Of a stretch of 8,868 bases of DNA, positions 1 to 6,532 are shown piece by piece. Within the stretch, counting starts at the first letter, position 1. The number at the start of each line of letters is the position of its first letter. The translations under genes and the position numbers were made by a program. Under the pieces are notes generated by a model. It ran no database searches. It worked only from the letters and a program-made list of their open reading frames with translations, and was not told the origin of the DNA. The stretch comes from an uncultured Clostridia bacterium (GTDB lineage Bacteria > Bacillota > Clostridia > Christensenellales > UBA1242), in assembly GCA_944372715.1 (NCBI GenBank), contig CALVZZ010000007.1, forward strand, positions 1 through 8,868. Reading direction: 5' to 3'.

Positions 1-935
1 TGCATAACTCCATATCTAACAAACTCTGCATTTTTTAATGCTGGAATTAAGCTAAAAACCCTTTTTTGTTCTTTAAAAGTTAAATTTGTTTGAAATCCCA
101 CTAAATTTAATAATGTACCTTCTTCGTTTTCCTTCCTTAACTGAATAATAGCATATGGCTTTTCGGTCAATTTTTCATTAAACAATCCAACAGGTTTTAA
201 AGGACCAAATCGCATAGCTTCAAATCCCCGTTTTGCCATTACTTCAATAGGCATACAACCTTCAAAAACTTTTTCAAACTCTTTCAACTCAACTGTTTCA
301 GCATTTATAAGCTCATTATAAAACTTAGTGTATTCATCTTTGTTTAAAGGTAAATTTAAATAATCACCTTTTTCGCCGCCTTTATCATATCTATTGCCCC
401 AGAAAGCGTATTTCATATCTACACTTTCAAAAGTTACAATAGGAGCAACGGCATCATAAAAATAACAATTAGAACCACCAATATATTTTTTGATATTATT
501 CATTAATTTTTCATCAGTTAATGGACCTGTTGCAATTATTGTTGGTTCAGATAAATTAATTTCTTCTATTAAGCATTCACACAAAGTTATATTTTTATTT
601 TCTTTAATCAACTTTGTTACCTGCTCAGAAAATAAATTTCTATCTACTGAAAGTGAATTGCCTGCAGGAACACTACATAACTTTGCAACTTTTAAAACGG
701 TTGACCCTAATTTTAATAATTCAGCTTTTAAAAGTCCACTTGCTGTTTCAACATCTTCACTTTTAAGGGAGTTTGAACAAACAAGCTCACAAAAACCATC
801 AAGTTTATGTGCTTTTGTTTTTACTTTTGGTTTCATTTCAAACAAGTTTACTTTTATGCTATTATTAGCAAGAAACAATGCTGCTTCACAACCAGCTAAT
901 CCTGCCCCAATAACATTGACAACACCATTTTTCAT
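1..935 (-). CDS. trmFO: TrmFO, folate/FAD-dependent tRNA (uracil-54-C5) methyltransferase, 3'-truncated by window edge
   Basis: This enzyme makes m5U54 (ribothymidine) in the T-loop of tRNA, using methylenetetrahydrofolate as carbon donor and FADH2 as reductant; it is the Gram-positive counterpart of SAM-dependent TrmA. The ATG at 935 opens a frame that stays open to the window edge (about 311 codons of a usual 435 to 450), so the C-terminus is missing. Residues 9 to 17 (IGAGLAGCE) are the N-terminal FAD-binding Rossmann loop. The family motif VCSNSLKSED follows with Cys53, and the EGCMPIE motif carries Cys227; these align with the two functional cysteines of the Bacillus enzyme. It lies 3 nt after the topA stop (TAG-CTT-ATG). 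No Shine-Dalgarno sequence is well placed before the ATG, so translation probably depends on ribosomes finishing topA. Identity is secure; trmFO (gid) follows topA in many Bacillota. Confidence 0.97.
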   Translation of the reverse strand, partial: MKNGVVNVIGAGLAGCEAALFLANNSIKVNLFEMKPKVKTKAHKLDGFCELVCSNSLKSEDVETASGLLKAELLKLGSTVLKVAKLCSVPAGNSLSVDRNLFSEQVTKLIKENKNITLCECLIEEINLSEPTIIATGPLTDEKLMNNIKKYIGGSNCYFYDAVAPIVTFESVDMKYAFWGNRYDKGGEKGDYLNLPLNKDEYTKFYNELINAETVELKEFEKVFEGCMPIEVMAKRGFEAMRFGPLKPVGLFNEKLTEKPYAIIQLRKENEEGTLLNLVGFQTNLTFKEQKRVFSLIPALKNAEFVRYGVM

Positions 936-938
936 AAG

Positions 939-2990
939 CTATTTTTTAAAATCACACTCCGTATTTGAACACTTATAATGTTCACCCTTTTTATATAAAA
1001 ATTTACCACATTTAGGACATTTTTCCTGAGTTGGAATATCCCAACTCATAAACTTACAATCAGGATATCCAGTGCAAGAATAAAAAATCTTTCCCCTTTT
1101 ACTTTTTCTTGGAACGACGTCTTTACCACACTCAGGACAAATTCCAACAGGTTTTATTTCTGGTTCTAAACTTTTTATATTTCTACAATTAGGGAAATTA
1201 GAGCAACCTAAAAATTTTCCATACTTTCCTTCTCTTATTAGCATTTTTGCCCCACACTTTTCGCAAATTTCCTCAGTCTCTATGGCAGGTTTTTTATAAC
1301 CTATTGAGCGCTTGTCAGCACTTAATAGTAAATTTTTAAATCCATTCCAAAAACTACCGACAACATCTTGCCACTTCTCACCCTTTTCAGCTATATCATC
1401 TAACCTATTTTCCATATTTGCAGTAAATTTAACATTTATGATGCCTTTAAAATACTTATCCAAATAATCTGAAACAGTTTCTCCAAGGTCGGTTGGCTTT
1501 AAACTTTTTCCTTCCTTTTCAGTATATCCCCTTGATGCTAAAATTGTAATAGTAGGAGCATATGTTGCAGGTCTTCCAATACCTTTTTCTTCCATCGCTT
1601 TAACAAGACTCGCTTCTGTATACCTTGCAGGTGGCTTTGTAAATTTTTGTTCTGGTTTTAGTTCTTTTAACTCTACAAACTCTCCTTCTTCAAGTTTAGG
1701 AATTTTACTATTTTCTTCCTTTTCACTGTCTGTATACTCTTTATAAATTATGGTATAACCTTCAAAATCTACTGTTCTACCAGTTGAGTGAAATGTATAA
1801 TTATTTGCATCTATATCAACAGCAACACTATCATAAATTGCTGGCGCCATTTGGCTTGCTAAAAATCTCTCATAAATTAGTTTATAAAGTTTGTAATTAT
1901 CTGGATTTAAGCTAGATTTAACACTTTCTGGTGTTTTTTCTAAGCTAATAGGCCTTATAGCTTCGTGGGCATCTTGTGCATTCTTTTTACTAGCATATAT
2001 ATTTGGTTTTAAAGGAATAAAATCCTTTCCAAATTTGTTTTCTACAAAACTTCTAGCAGATGCCATTGCCTCATCTGAAACTCTCGTTGAATCTGTTCTT
2101 ATATATGTAATTAAAGCTACTTTGCCTTCACCTGCAATTTCTACACCTTCATATAAATTTTGGGCACACGATGATGTTTTTTTCAAGCTCATTCCAAGCT
2201 TATTTAAAGCATCTTGTTGCATAGTACTTGTTGTAAATGGTGGAAGAGGATTTGATTTTGTCTTAGATTTTTTTATGTTAACGACTTTATACTTTGCATC
2301 TTTTAAATTATTTAAAATTTCATCAATTTCTTCTTTATTTTTGGGTTTTATTTTTTTATTATTGTAGTGAGTTAAAGTGGATTTAAAACTTTGCTTATTT
2401 TTAATAAGCTCAGCAGTTAAAGACCAAAACTCTTCTGGTTTAAAATCTCTTATTTCTTTTTCTCTATCAACAACAAGTTTTAAAGCAATGCTTTGAACTC
2501 TGCCTGCACTTAAATTAGGTTTTATAGCTTTACAAATTATTGGAGAAAGTTTATAACCCACCAATCTATCCAAAATTCTTCTTGCCTGCTGAGCATCAAC
2601 CATATTTTGATCAATAATGTCTGGGTGCTTTAAAGCTTCTTGTACAGCATTTTTTGAAATTTCATTATATTTTATTCTACATTTTTCATCTGGGTTTATT
2701 CCCAAAATATGTGCAATATGCCAAGAAATTGCTTCTCCTTCTCTATCTGGGTCGGTTGCTAAATAAACTTTTTCAGCCTTAGAAGCTTTCTTTTTTAATT
2801 CTAAAATTATATCTTTTTTATCTGGCATATCCTGATAACTTGGTTCAAAATTATTGTTAATATCAACAGCCAATCCATTTGCTGGTAAATCTCTTATATG
2901 ACCTTTGGTTGCCAAAACTTCATAATCTGACCCAAGATATTTTTTTAAAGTATCTCTTTTACCTGGACCTTCTATAACTACTAATTTCAA
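939..2990 (-). CDS. topA: DNA topoisomerase I (type IA)
   Basis: This type IA topoisomerase relaxes negatively supercoiled DNA through a 5'-phosphotyrosine intermediate. It has 683 residues, usual for the family. The N-terminal Toprim domain carries Glu7 and Lys11 in an unusual EGPGK (most relatives have ESPAK), then ATDPDREGE with Asp80, Asp82 and Glu84 for Mg2+. The active-site Tyr296 lies in ITYIRTDSTRVS, and EKGIGRPATYAPTI is the conserved GRPAT segment. Three C-terminal zinc ribbons of four cysteines follow: 576/579/596/602, 618/621/639/645 and 658/661/674/679. The start is TTG at 2990: GGAG lies 6 nt upstream, overlapping the dprA stop, and the next residues KLVVIEGPGK match the usual N-terminus, with no in-frame ATG upstream. 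It follows dprA with a 10-nt gap and precedes trmFO by 3 nt, a common Bacillota order. Confidence 0.98.
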   Translation of the reverse strand: MKLVVIEGPGKRDTLKKYLGSDYEVLATKGHIRDLPANGLAVDINNNFEPSYQDMPDKKDIILELKKKASKAEKVYLATDPDREGEAISWHIAHILGINPDEKCRIKYNEISKNAVQEALKHPDIIDQNMVDAQQARRILDRLVGYKLSPIICKAIKPNLSAGRVQSIALKLVVDREKEIRDFKPEEFWSLTAELIKNKQSFKSTLTHYNNKKIKPKNKEEIDEILNNLKDAKYKVVNIKKSKTKSNPLPPFTTSTMQQDALNKLGMSLKKTSSCAQNLYEGVEIAGEGKVALITYIRTDSTRVSDEAMASARSFVENKFGKDFIPLKPNIYASKKNAQDAHEAIRPISLEKTPESVKSSLNPDNYKLYKLIYERFLASQMAPAIYDSVAVDIDANNYTFHSTGRTVDFEGYTIIYKEYTDSEKEENSKIPKLEEGEFVELKELKPEQKFTKPPARYTEASLVKAMEEKGIGRPATYAPTITILASRGYTEKEGKSLKPTDLGETVSDYLDKYFKGIINVKFTANMENRLDDIAEKGEKWQDVVGSFWNGFKNLLLSADKRSIGYKKPAIETEEICEKCGAKMLIREGKYGKFLGCSNFPNCRNIKSLEPEIKPVGICPECGKDVVPRKSKRGKIFYSCTGYPDCKFMSWDIPTQEKCPKCGKFLYKKGEHYKCSNTECDFKK

Positions 2991-2996
2991 AATAAT

Positions 2997-3002
2997 CTCC
3001 TT
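2997..3002 (-). promoter_or_regulatory. Shine-Dalgarno site of topA
   Basis: AAGGAG sits 6 nt before the TTG at 2990 and overlaps the TAA stop of dprA (3001 to 3003). It fixes the TTG as the topA start and suggests that ribosomes ending dprA pass directly to topA. Confidence 0.8.
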
Positions 3003-4083
3003 ACTGCTCTGAAATCATAAACTCATTTCCGGGCAACTTTTTTATTAAACCATTTATTTGCAAAGTTGTCAAACAACTATTTAAAGTTTTTATTTCAAGC
3101 CCAGATTTTAAATGTAAATCATTTAAAGACATTGCCTCTTGTTTTAAGTAATTTACCACAATTTGCTCATCAAAAGATAGCTGTTTTAAAGACTTTTTGT
3201 TATTTATTGGTGAAATTGAATAATAATCAAGAATGTCTTTAAAACTCATAACCAAAGCAGATTGCAAAGATTTTAAAAGTCTGTTAGTTCCAATACTCTT
3301 TTGACTTGTAACGTTGCCCGGAACAGCAAAAACATCTCTTCCACACTCTAATGCATATTCCTTAGTATGTAAAGCTCCACTTTTTTCTCCTGCTTCCGTA
3401 ATTAAAATACCATCACAAAGACCAGCTATAATTCTATTTCTTACAGGGAAATTATATGCAGTTGGTCTTACACTTGGTCTATACTCTGAAATAATTAATC
3501 CGTTATTTTCTATGTTCTTAGCCAAATTTTGATTCATTGCAGGATAAATATGGTTAAATCCTCCACCTAAAACAGCTATTGTTTTGCCACCATTTTCTAA
3601 GGTGGTTTCGTGAGCAATTTTATCTACCCCCATTGCAAGCCCACTAACCATTGTAAAACCATTTTCTGATAATCCTTTGGTAAAACTTGAAGTTATAGTT
3701 TTACCATATGAACTTGGTACCCTTGTACCCACGACAGCAAAACATCTACTTTTTAATAGTTTGACATCTCCCTTACAAAAAAGAATATATGGTGGTTGAA
3801 ATAAATCATAAAGTTTTTTAGGATATTCGTCACTAAAATATGTTATACACAAAACCTTATCTTTATTTAAAGAATCTATATAAGAATTTAATAAATTAAT
3901 ATTTAATGAGTCTTTCATTTTAGTAAAATTTTCTTCACCAACAATTTCTTTAATTTCATCTTTTAAACCATTAAAAATAAATTCTGGTGAATTGTATAAA
4001 TACAATATTTCTTCTATTTTCTTTGCATTTAAAAAGTCAAAAAGTGATAACCAAATTATTGCTTTTTCTTTCTCACTATACAT
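3001..4083 (-). CDS. dprA: DNA processing protein DprA (Smf)
   Basis: DprA binds incoming single-stranded DNA in the cytoplasm and loads RecA on it during natural transformation; many non-competent bacteria also keep the gene. From the ATG at 4083 the protein has 360 residues. The central Rossmann-like domain shows the family signature in order: AVVGTRVPSSYG (116 to 127), SGLAMGVDKIAH (147 to 158), TIAVLGGG and YPAMN (168 to 184), FPVRNRIIAGL (212 to 222), LITEAGEKSGAL (227 to 238) and GRDVFAVPG (248 to 256). About 55 C-terminal residues (305 to 360) look like the small winged-helix domain. A TTG at 4101 would add six residues, but GGAG lies 5 nt before the ATG at 4083, so I chose the ATG. 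It follows comM by 8 nt and precedes topA, as in many Clostridia. Confidence 0.97.
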   Translation of the reverse strand: MYSEKEKAIIWLSLFDFLNAKKIEEILYLYNSPEFIFNGLKDEIKEIVGEENFTKMKDSLNINLLNSYIDSLNKDKVLCITYFSDEYPKKLYDLFQPPYILFCKGDVKLLKSRCFAVVGTRVPSSYGKTITSSFTKGLSENGFTMVSGLAMGVDKIAHETTLENGGKTIAVLGGGFNHIYPAMNQNLAKNIENNGLIISEYRPSVRPTAYNFPVRNRIIAGLCDGILITEAGEKSGALHTKEYALECGRDVFAVPGNVTSQKSIGTNRLLKSLQSALVMSFKDILDYYSISPINNKKSLKQLSFDEQIVVNYLKQEAMSLNDLHLKSGLEIKTLNSCLTTLQINGLIKKLPGNEFMISEQ

Positions 4084-4088
4084 TTTTT

Positions 4089-4092
4089 CTCC
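4089..4092 (-). promoter_or_regulatory. Shine-Dalgarno site of dprA
   Basis: GGAG lies 5 nt before the ATG at 4083, and its first G is the last base of the comM TAG stop. It favours this ATG over the in-frame TTG at 4101 and couples dprA translation to comM. Confidence 0.75.
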
Positions 4093-5621
4093 TATACCCA
4101 ATATTTTCTATCTAATGACCTATATTGTATTGCTTCTGCTATATGTTGTGGTAGTATGCATAACTCACCATCTAAATCTGCTATTGTTCTTGCAACTTTT
4201 AAAATTCTGTCGTATGCCCTTGCACTTAAATTTAATGTATTAAAAGCAGTTTGTAAAAGCTTTTCTGACTCTTCATTTAACTGACAATATTTTTTTGTTT
4301 GTGCGTGATTCATTTGTGCATTTGAATATATGTTAGAAGATAAAAATCTTTTTAACTGTACTTCTCTTGCTTTATTTACTCTTTCCTTAATACAAGAAGA
4401 ACTTTCTTCAACTGATTTATCATTTAAATCAGAAAAATTTACACTGTCAACTTCGATATGCAAATCTATTCTATCCATTAATGGACCAGAAAGCTTACTC
4501 AAATATTTATGAATTTGTGCTGGTGTACATCTACATTCCCCATTTTTCGAACCATAAAAACCACAAGGACAAGGATTCATACTTGCAATTAAAGTAAAAT
4601 TTGCAGGATAAGTAACCGTCATATTTGCTCTTGAAACAGTAATTTCTCCATCTTCTAATGGCTGACGAAGTGTTTCCAAAGTTTGCCTAGAATACTCAGG
4701 CATTTCATCTAAAAACAGAACTCCATTATGAGCCATACTTATTTCCCCAGGTTTAGCATTTTGCCCACCACCTGTTATACTTATCTGTGAAGCTGTGTGG
4801 TGTGGTGTACGAAATGGTCTTTTTGTAATAATTCCCTTATTATAATCTAATTGTCCTACAACACTATGTATTTTGGTTATTTCTAATGATTCTTCAAATG
4901 TCAAATCTGGAAGTATTGTTGGAAAACATTTTGCAAGCATTGTTTTTCCACTTCCAGGTGGACCAATCATTAAAACATTATGTCCACCAGCTGCAGCAAT
5001 TTCTAATGCTCTTTTTGCACTTGCCTGCCCTTTAACATTTGCAAAATCTTCACTATATACGGAATCTGATTTTAAAACATCTTCAAATTTTGAAGATAAT
5101 AAGGGTAAAACAATTTCTTCCCCATTCAAAAAGTTGACAACTTGTCTTAAATTCTTCAATGTATATATTTCCACATCTGAAATAAACCCAGCTTCTTTTG
5201 AATTCTTTTCTGGCACTATAAATTTTTTAAACCCATTTTTTTTAGCAGAAATCAATATTGGCAAAACTCCATTAACTCCACGAATCGTTCCGTCTAAACT
5301 AAGTTCTCCAATAAATACAAATTTTTCTTTTATATTCACCTGTCCACTTGCAGACAAAAGAGCAACTGCAATAGCCAAATCATACAGTGTTCCTTCTTTT
5401 TTTCTATCTGCTGGTGCTAAATTTATTGTAATTTTGTTTGTTGGATAATTCAAGCCTGAATTTTTTATGCTGGACTTGACTCTTTCTTTTGCTTCTTTTA
5501 TTGCTGTATCTCCCAATCCAACAATATCAAAAGATGGTAAACCATTAGAAATATCTGCTTCAACTAAAACAGGAAATCCATCAATACCATATAAACCATA
5601 AGACAATGTTTTTGAAAGCAT
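4092..5621 (-). CDS. comM: ComM/YifB family AAA+ ATPase (Mg-chelatase-like)
   Basis: ComM is a hexameric helicase; in Vibrio and other Gram-negatives it extends branch migration of transforming DNA after RecA strand invasion. The role in Bacillota is inferred from the family. It has 509 residues, the usual length. The N-terminal part is the Lon/S16-like domain (GLPSFDIVGLGDTAIKEAKERV from residue 27, NLAPADRKKEGTLYDLAIA from 67). The AAA+ core follows: Walker A GPPGSGKT (220 to 227), Walker B VLFLDE (301 to 306), a four-cysteine insert in NPCPCG...CRC (351, 353, 363, 365) and Arg384 in LMDRID as likely arginine finger. ATG at 5621 has AAAAGG 8 nt upstream. It heads a run with dprA, topA and trmFO and ends 8 nt before dprA, so two proteins acting on incoming DNA are made from one message. 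Confidence 0.96.
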   Translation of the reverse strand: MLSKTLSYGLYGIDGFPVLVEADISNGLPSFDIVGLGDTAIKEAKERVKSSIKNSGLNYPTNKITINLAPADRKKEGTLYDLAIAVALLSASGQVNIKEKFVFIGELSLDGTIRGVNGVLPILISAKKNGFKKFIVPEKNSKEAGFISDVEIYTLKNLRQVVNFLNGEEIVLPLLSSKFEDVLKSDSVYSEDFANVKGQASAKRALEIAAAGGHNVLMIGPPGSGKTMLAKCFPTILPDLTFEESLEITKIHSVVGQLDYNKGIITKRPFRTPHHTASQISITGGGQNAKPGEISMAHNGVLFLDEMPEYSRQTLETLRQPLEDGEITVSRANMTVTYPANFTLIASMNPCPCGFYGSKNGECRCTPAQIHKYLSKLSGPLMDRIDLHIEVDSVNFSDLNDKSVEESSSCIKERVNKAREVQLKRFLSSNIYSNAQMNHAQTKKYCQLNEESEKLLQTAFNTLNLSARAYDRILKVARTIADLDGELCILPQHIAEAIQYRSLDRKYWV

Positions 5622-5640
5622 ATTTATAACCTTTTAAGTG

Positions 5641-5670
5641 ATTTTAACATAAAAAAACAACATAAAGCAA
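5641..5670 (-). promoter_or_regulatory. Candidate sigma-A promoter for comM-dprA-topA-trmFO
   Basis: On the minus strand a TTGCTT (5665 to 5670) stands 18 nt from TAAAAT (5641 to 5646), which is preceded by TGT, giving an extended -10. A promoter is expected here because a strong terminator closes rplS just upstream. The predicted start near 5634 would leave only about 13 nt before the ATG at 5621, with the ribosome binding site at the very 5' end, which weakens this exact placement. The region is so AT-rich that other -10-like hexamers (such as TATAAA near 5684) exist. Confidence 0.4.
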
Positions 5671-5692
5671 ACAAATATACTTTATATTGTTT

Positions 5693-5722
5693 AAAATAAA
5701 AAAACAATGGGGCTTCCATTGC
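5693..5722 (-). terminator. Intrinsic terminator of rplS
   Basis: Directly after the rplS TAA, the minus strand reads CAATGG (5716 to 5721), a 5-nt loop AAGCC, CCATTG (5705 to 5710), then seven T, an A and four more T. A G-T pair and two A-T pairs can lengthen the 6-bp stem. Position and U-tract make it a clear Rho-independent terminator that separates rplS from comM. It reads poorly on the other strand, which lacks a T run. Confidence 0.92.
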
Positions 5723-6070
5723 TTATTTATTTTCATCTGATTTAATTTTAGCAGCTTTTCCTGTGAGCTCTCTAACATAATATAACTTAGCTCTACGAGG
5801 ATTACCTTTTCTAATTACATCAACGTGGTCGATAAGTGGTGAATGTACAGGGAATGTTCTTTCAACACCAACACCATAAGAAACTCTTCTTACTGTGAAA
5901 GTTTCACGAACGCTACCATTCTTTTTGGAAATTACAACTCCTTCGTAACCCTGAATTCTTTCCTTGTCGCCTTCCTTAATCTTATAGAAAACTTTAACTG
6001 TGTCACCTACATTAATCTGAGGTGCATTTTCATTTAAATTTTCTTTTTCAATGATGTCAACAATATTCAT
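5723..6070 (-). CDS. rplS: 50S ribosomal protein bL19
   Basis: bL19 sits in the large subunit at the interface with 30S. The 115-residue product shows the family pattern throughout: GDTVKVFYKIKEGDKERIQGYEGVVI in the N-terminal half, then ETFTVRRVSYGVGVERTFPVHSPLID, and RRAKLYYVRELTGKAAKIK near the end. The frame is open upstream to 6139, but I chose the ATG at 6070: AGGAGG lies 9 nt before it, MNIVDIIEKENL matches a normal bL19 N-terminus, and the upstream stretch is the structured leader. The gene has its own candidate promoter, a leader and a terminator at its stop codon, so it can be expressed alone. In Bacillus subtilis it lies between trmD and rbgA; here it is downstream of yraN. Its codons look more selective than those of neighbours (CGA, CGT, GGT, GTT), as expected for a highly expressed gene. 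Confidence 0.98.
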   Translation of the reverse strand: MNIVDIIEKENLNENAPQINVGDTVKVFYKIKEGDKERIQGYEGVVISKKNGSVRETFTVRRVSYGVGVERTFPVHSPLIDHVDVIRKGNPRRAKLYYVRELTGKAAKIKSDENK

Positions 6071-6149
6071 ACGACTTTTCCTCCTATTTATACAAGGTGT
6101 TCTTGTCAAAAAAATAACAGCGGACCACCCGAAGTCCATAATAAGATAA
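6071..6149 (-). promoter_or_regulatory. Putative L19 leader (cis-acting RNA of rplS)
   Basis: The roughly 79-nt 5' untranslated region of rplS contains two small hairpins on the minus strand. The first is GGAC (6134 to 6137), loop TTCGGGTG, GTCC (6122 to 6125). The second is ACAAG (6102 to 6106), loop AACAC, CTTGT (6092 to 6096). AGGAGG follows 6 nt later. A conserved L19 leader with a compact two-stem shape is known upstream of rplS in low-GC Gram-positives, where it is thought to let bL19 repress its own synthesis. The location, size and stretches such as GGTCCGCTG and AACACCTTGT fit what I recall of it. A covariance search would decide; assignment is by position and structure only. Confidence 0.6.
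6080..6085 (-). promoter_or_regulatory. Shine-Dalgarno site of rplS
   Basis: A full AGGAGG lies 9 nt before the ATG at 6070. It settles the rplS start against the 23-codon in-frame extension upstream and is the strongest ribosome binding site in the window, in keeping with a highly expressed ribosomal protein. Confidence 0.85.
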
Positions 6150-6155
6150 CATATT

Positions 6156-6183
6156 ATTCTAAAATAAGCAAGTACTTTTTCAA
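6156..6183 (-). promoter_or_regulatory. Candidate sigma-A promoter of rplS
   Basis: TTGAAA (6178 to 6183, 5 of 6 consensus) stands 16 nt from TAGAAT (6156 to 6161, 5 of 6). It begins 4 nt after the yraN stop, and the predicted start near 6149 lies just before the first leader hairpin. An overlapping alternative is TTGCTT (6166 to 6171) with an extended -10, TGT plus TATCTT, 17 nt further on. Either would give a leader of similar length. No terminator is visible after yraN, so read-through from the upstream run probably adds to rplS expression. Confidence 0.6.
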
Positions 6184-6187
6184 ATTT

Positions 6188-6532
6188 TTAAAAACAATTT
6201 TTAATGTGTATAATTTCATTTTTAGAATTCAATTCAATAACATCAAACCTTACTTTATTATTGTATTTCTTATTCACAAGCAAATAAAATTCTGCAACTT
6301 TTCTAATTTTTAATTGTTTTTGTAAATTTACTGCTTCTCTTGGTAAACCATACTTCTCTGTTGTCCTTGTTTTTACTTCAACAAATAAAATTTCACCATC
6401 TTTTTCTGCTATTAAGTCAATTTCACCAATCTTATTTTTATAATTTCTTTCTAAAATTCTATATTTGTTATTTTTTAAATAATTTTCAGCTGTTGCTTCC
6501 CCTATATTGCCAATTATTTTAGAATTTATCAT
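6188..6532 (-). CDS. yraN: YraN family (UPF0102) putative nuclease-fold protein
   Basis: A small 114-residue protein of the UPF0102 family, whose cellular role is not settled. It has the restriction-endonuclease-like (PD-(D/E)xK) core: a first helix with GNIGEATAENYL (residues 8 to 19), then GEIDLIAEKDGEILFVEVKTR (36 to 56) with Asp39, Glu52 and Lys54 in the places of metal and catalytic residues. Family members are predicted to cut or bind branched or damaged DNA; that is inference. The ATG at 6532 overlaps the rbgA TGA (ATGA, 4 nt). Its own ribosome binding site is weak (AGG about 12 nt upstream), so reinitiation after rbgA likely drives it. In many Bacillota yraN follows rnhB, but rnhB is not present here. 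Confidence 0.93.
   Translation of the reverse strand: MINSKIIGNIGEATAENYLKNNKYRILERNYKNKIGEIDLIAEKDGEILFVEVKTRTTEKYGLPREAVNLQKQLKIRKVAEFYLLVNKKYNNKVRFDVIELNSKNEIIHIKNCF

Noticed and set aside
490..978. 162-codon open frame on the plus strand opposite the start of trmFO and the end of topA
   Set aside because: It lies antisense to two well-recognised genes, its product resembles no family I know, and such shadows are common in AT-rich coding DNA.
4084..4101. TTG start six codons upstream for dprA
   Set aside because: GGAG is placed correctly for the ATG at 4083, and the TTG lies inside comM without a good site of its own.
4873..5448. 191-codon open frame on the plus strand inside comM
   Set aside because: It is fully antisense to conserved ComM domains and shows no recognisable motif or convincing ribosome binding site.
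5662..5685. Inverted repeat ATAAAG/CTTTAT with a 12-nt spacer upstream of comM, possible operator
   Set aside because: Six AT-rich pairs are expected by chance in this composition, and there is no second copy in the window.
6071..6139. In-frame extension of rplS by 23 codons
   Set aside because: The AGGAGG 9 nt before the ATG at 6070, the normal bL19 N-terminus there and the leader hairpins in the extension all argue against it.
6138..6157. Inverted repeat ATAATA/TATTAT overlapping the rplS promoter, considered as operator or yraN terminator
   Set aside because: It is only A-T pairs, with no U-tract after it; a chance effect of base composition is more likely.
6186..6202. Possible terminator after yraN in the A- and T-rich tail
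   Set aside because: No stable GC-containing stem is present, and the rplS -35 element starts almost at once, so I see no terminator here.
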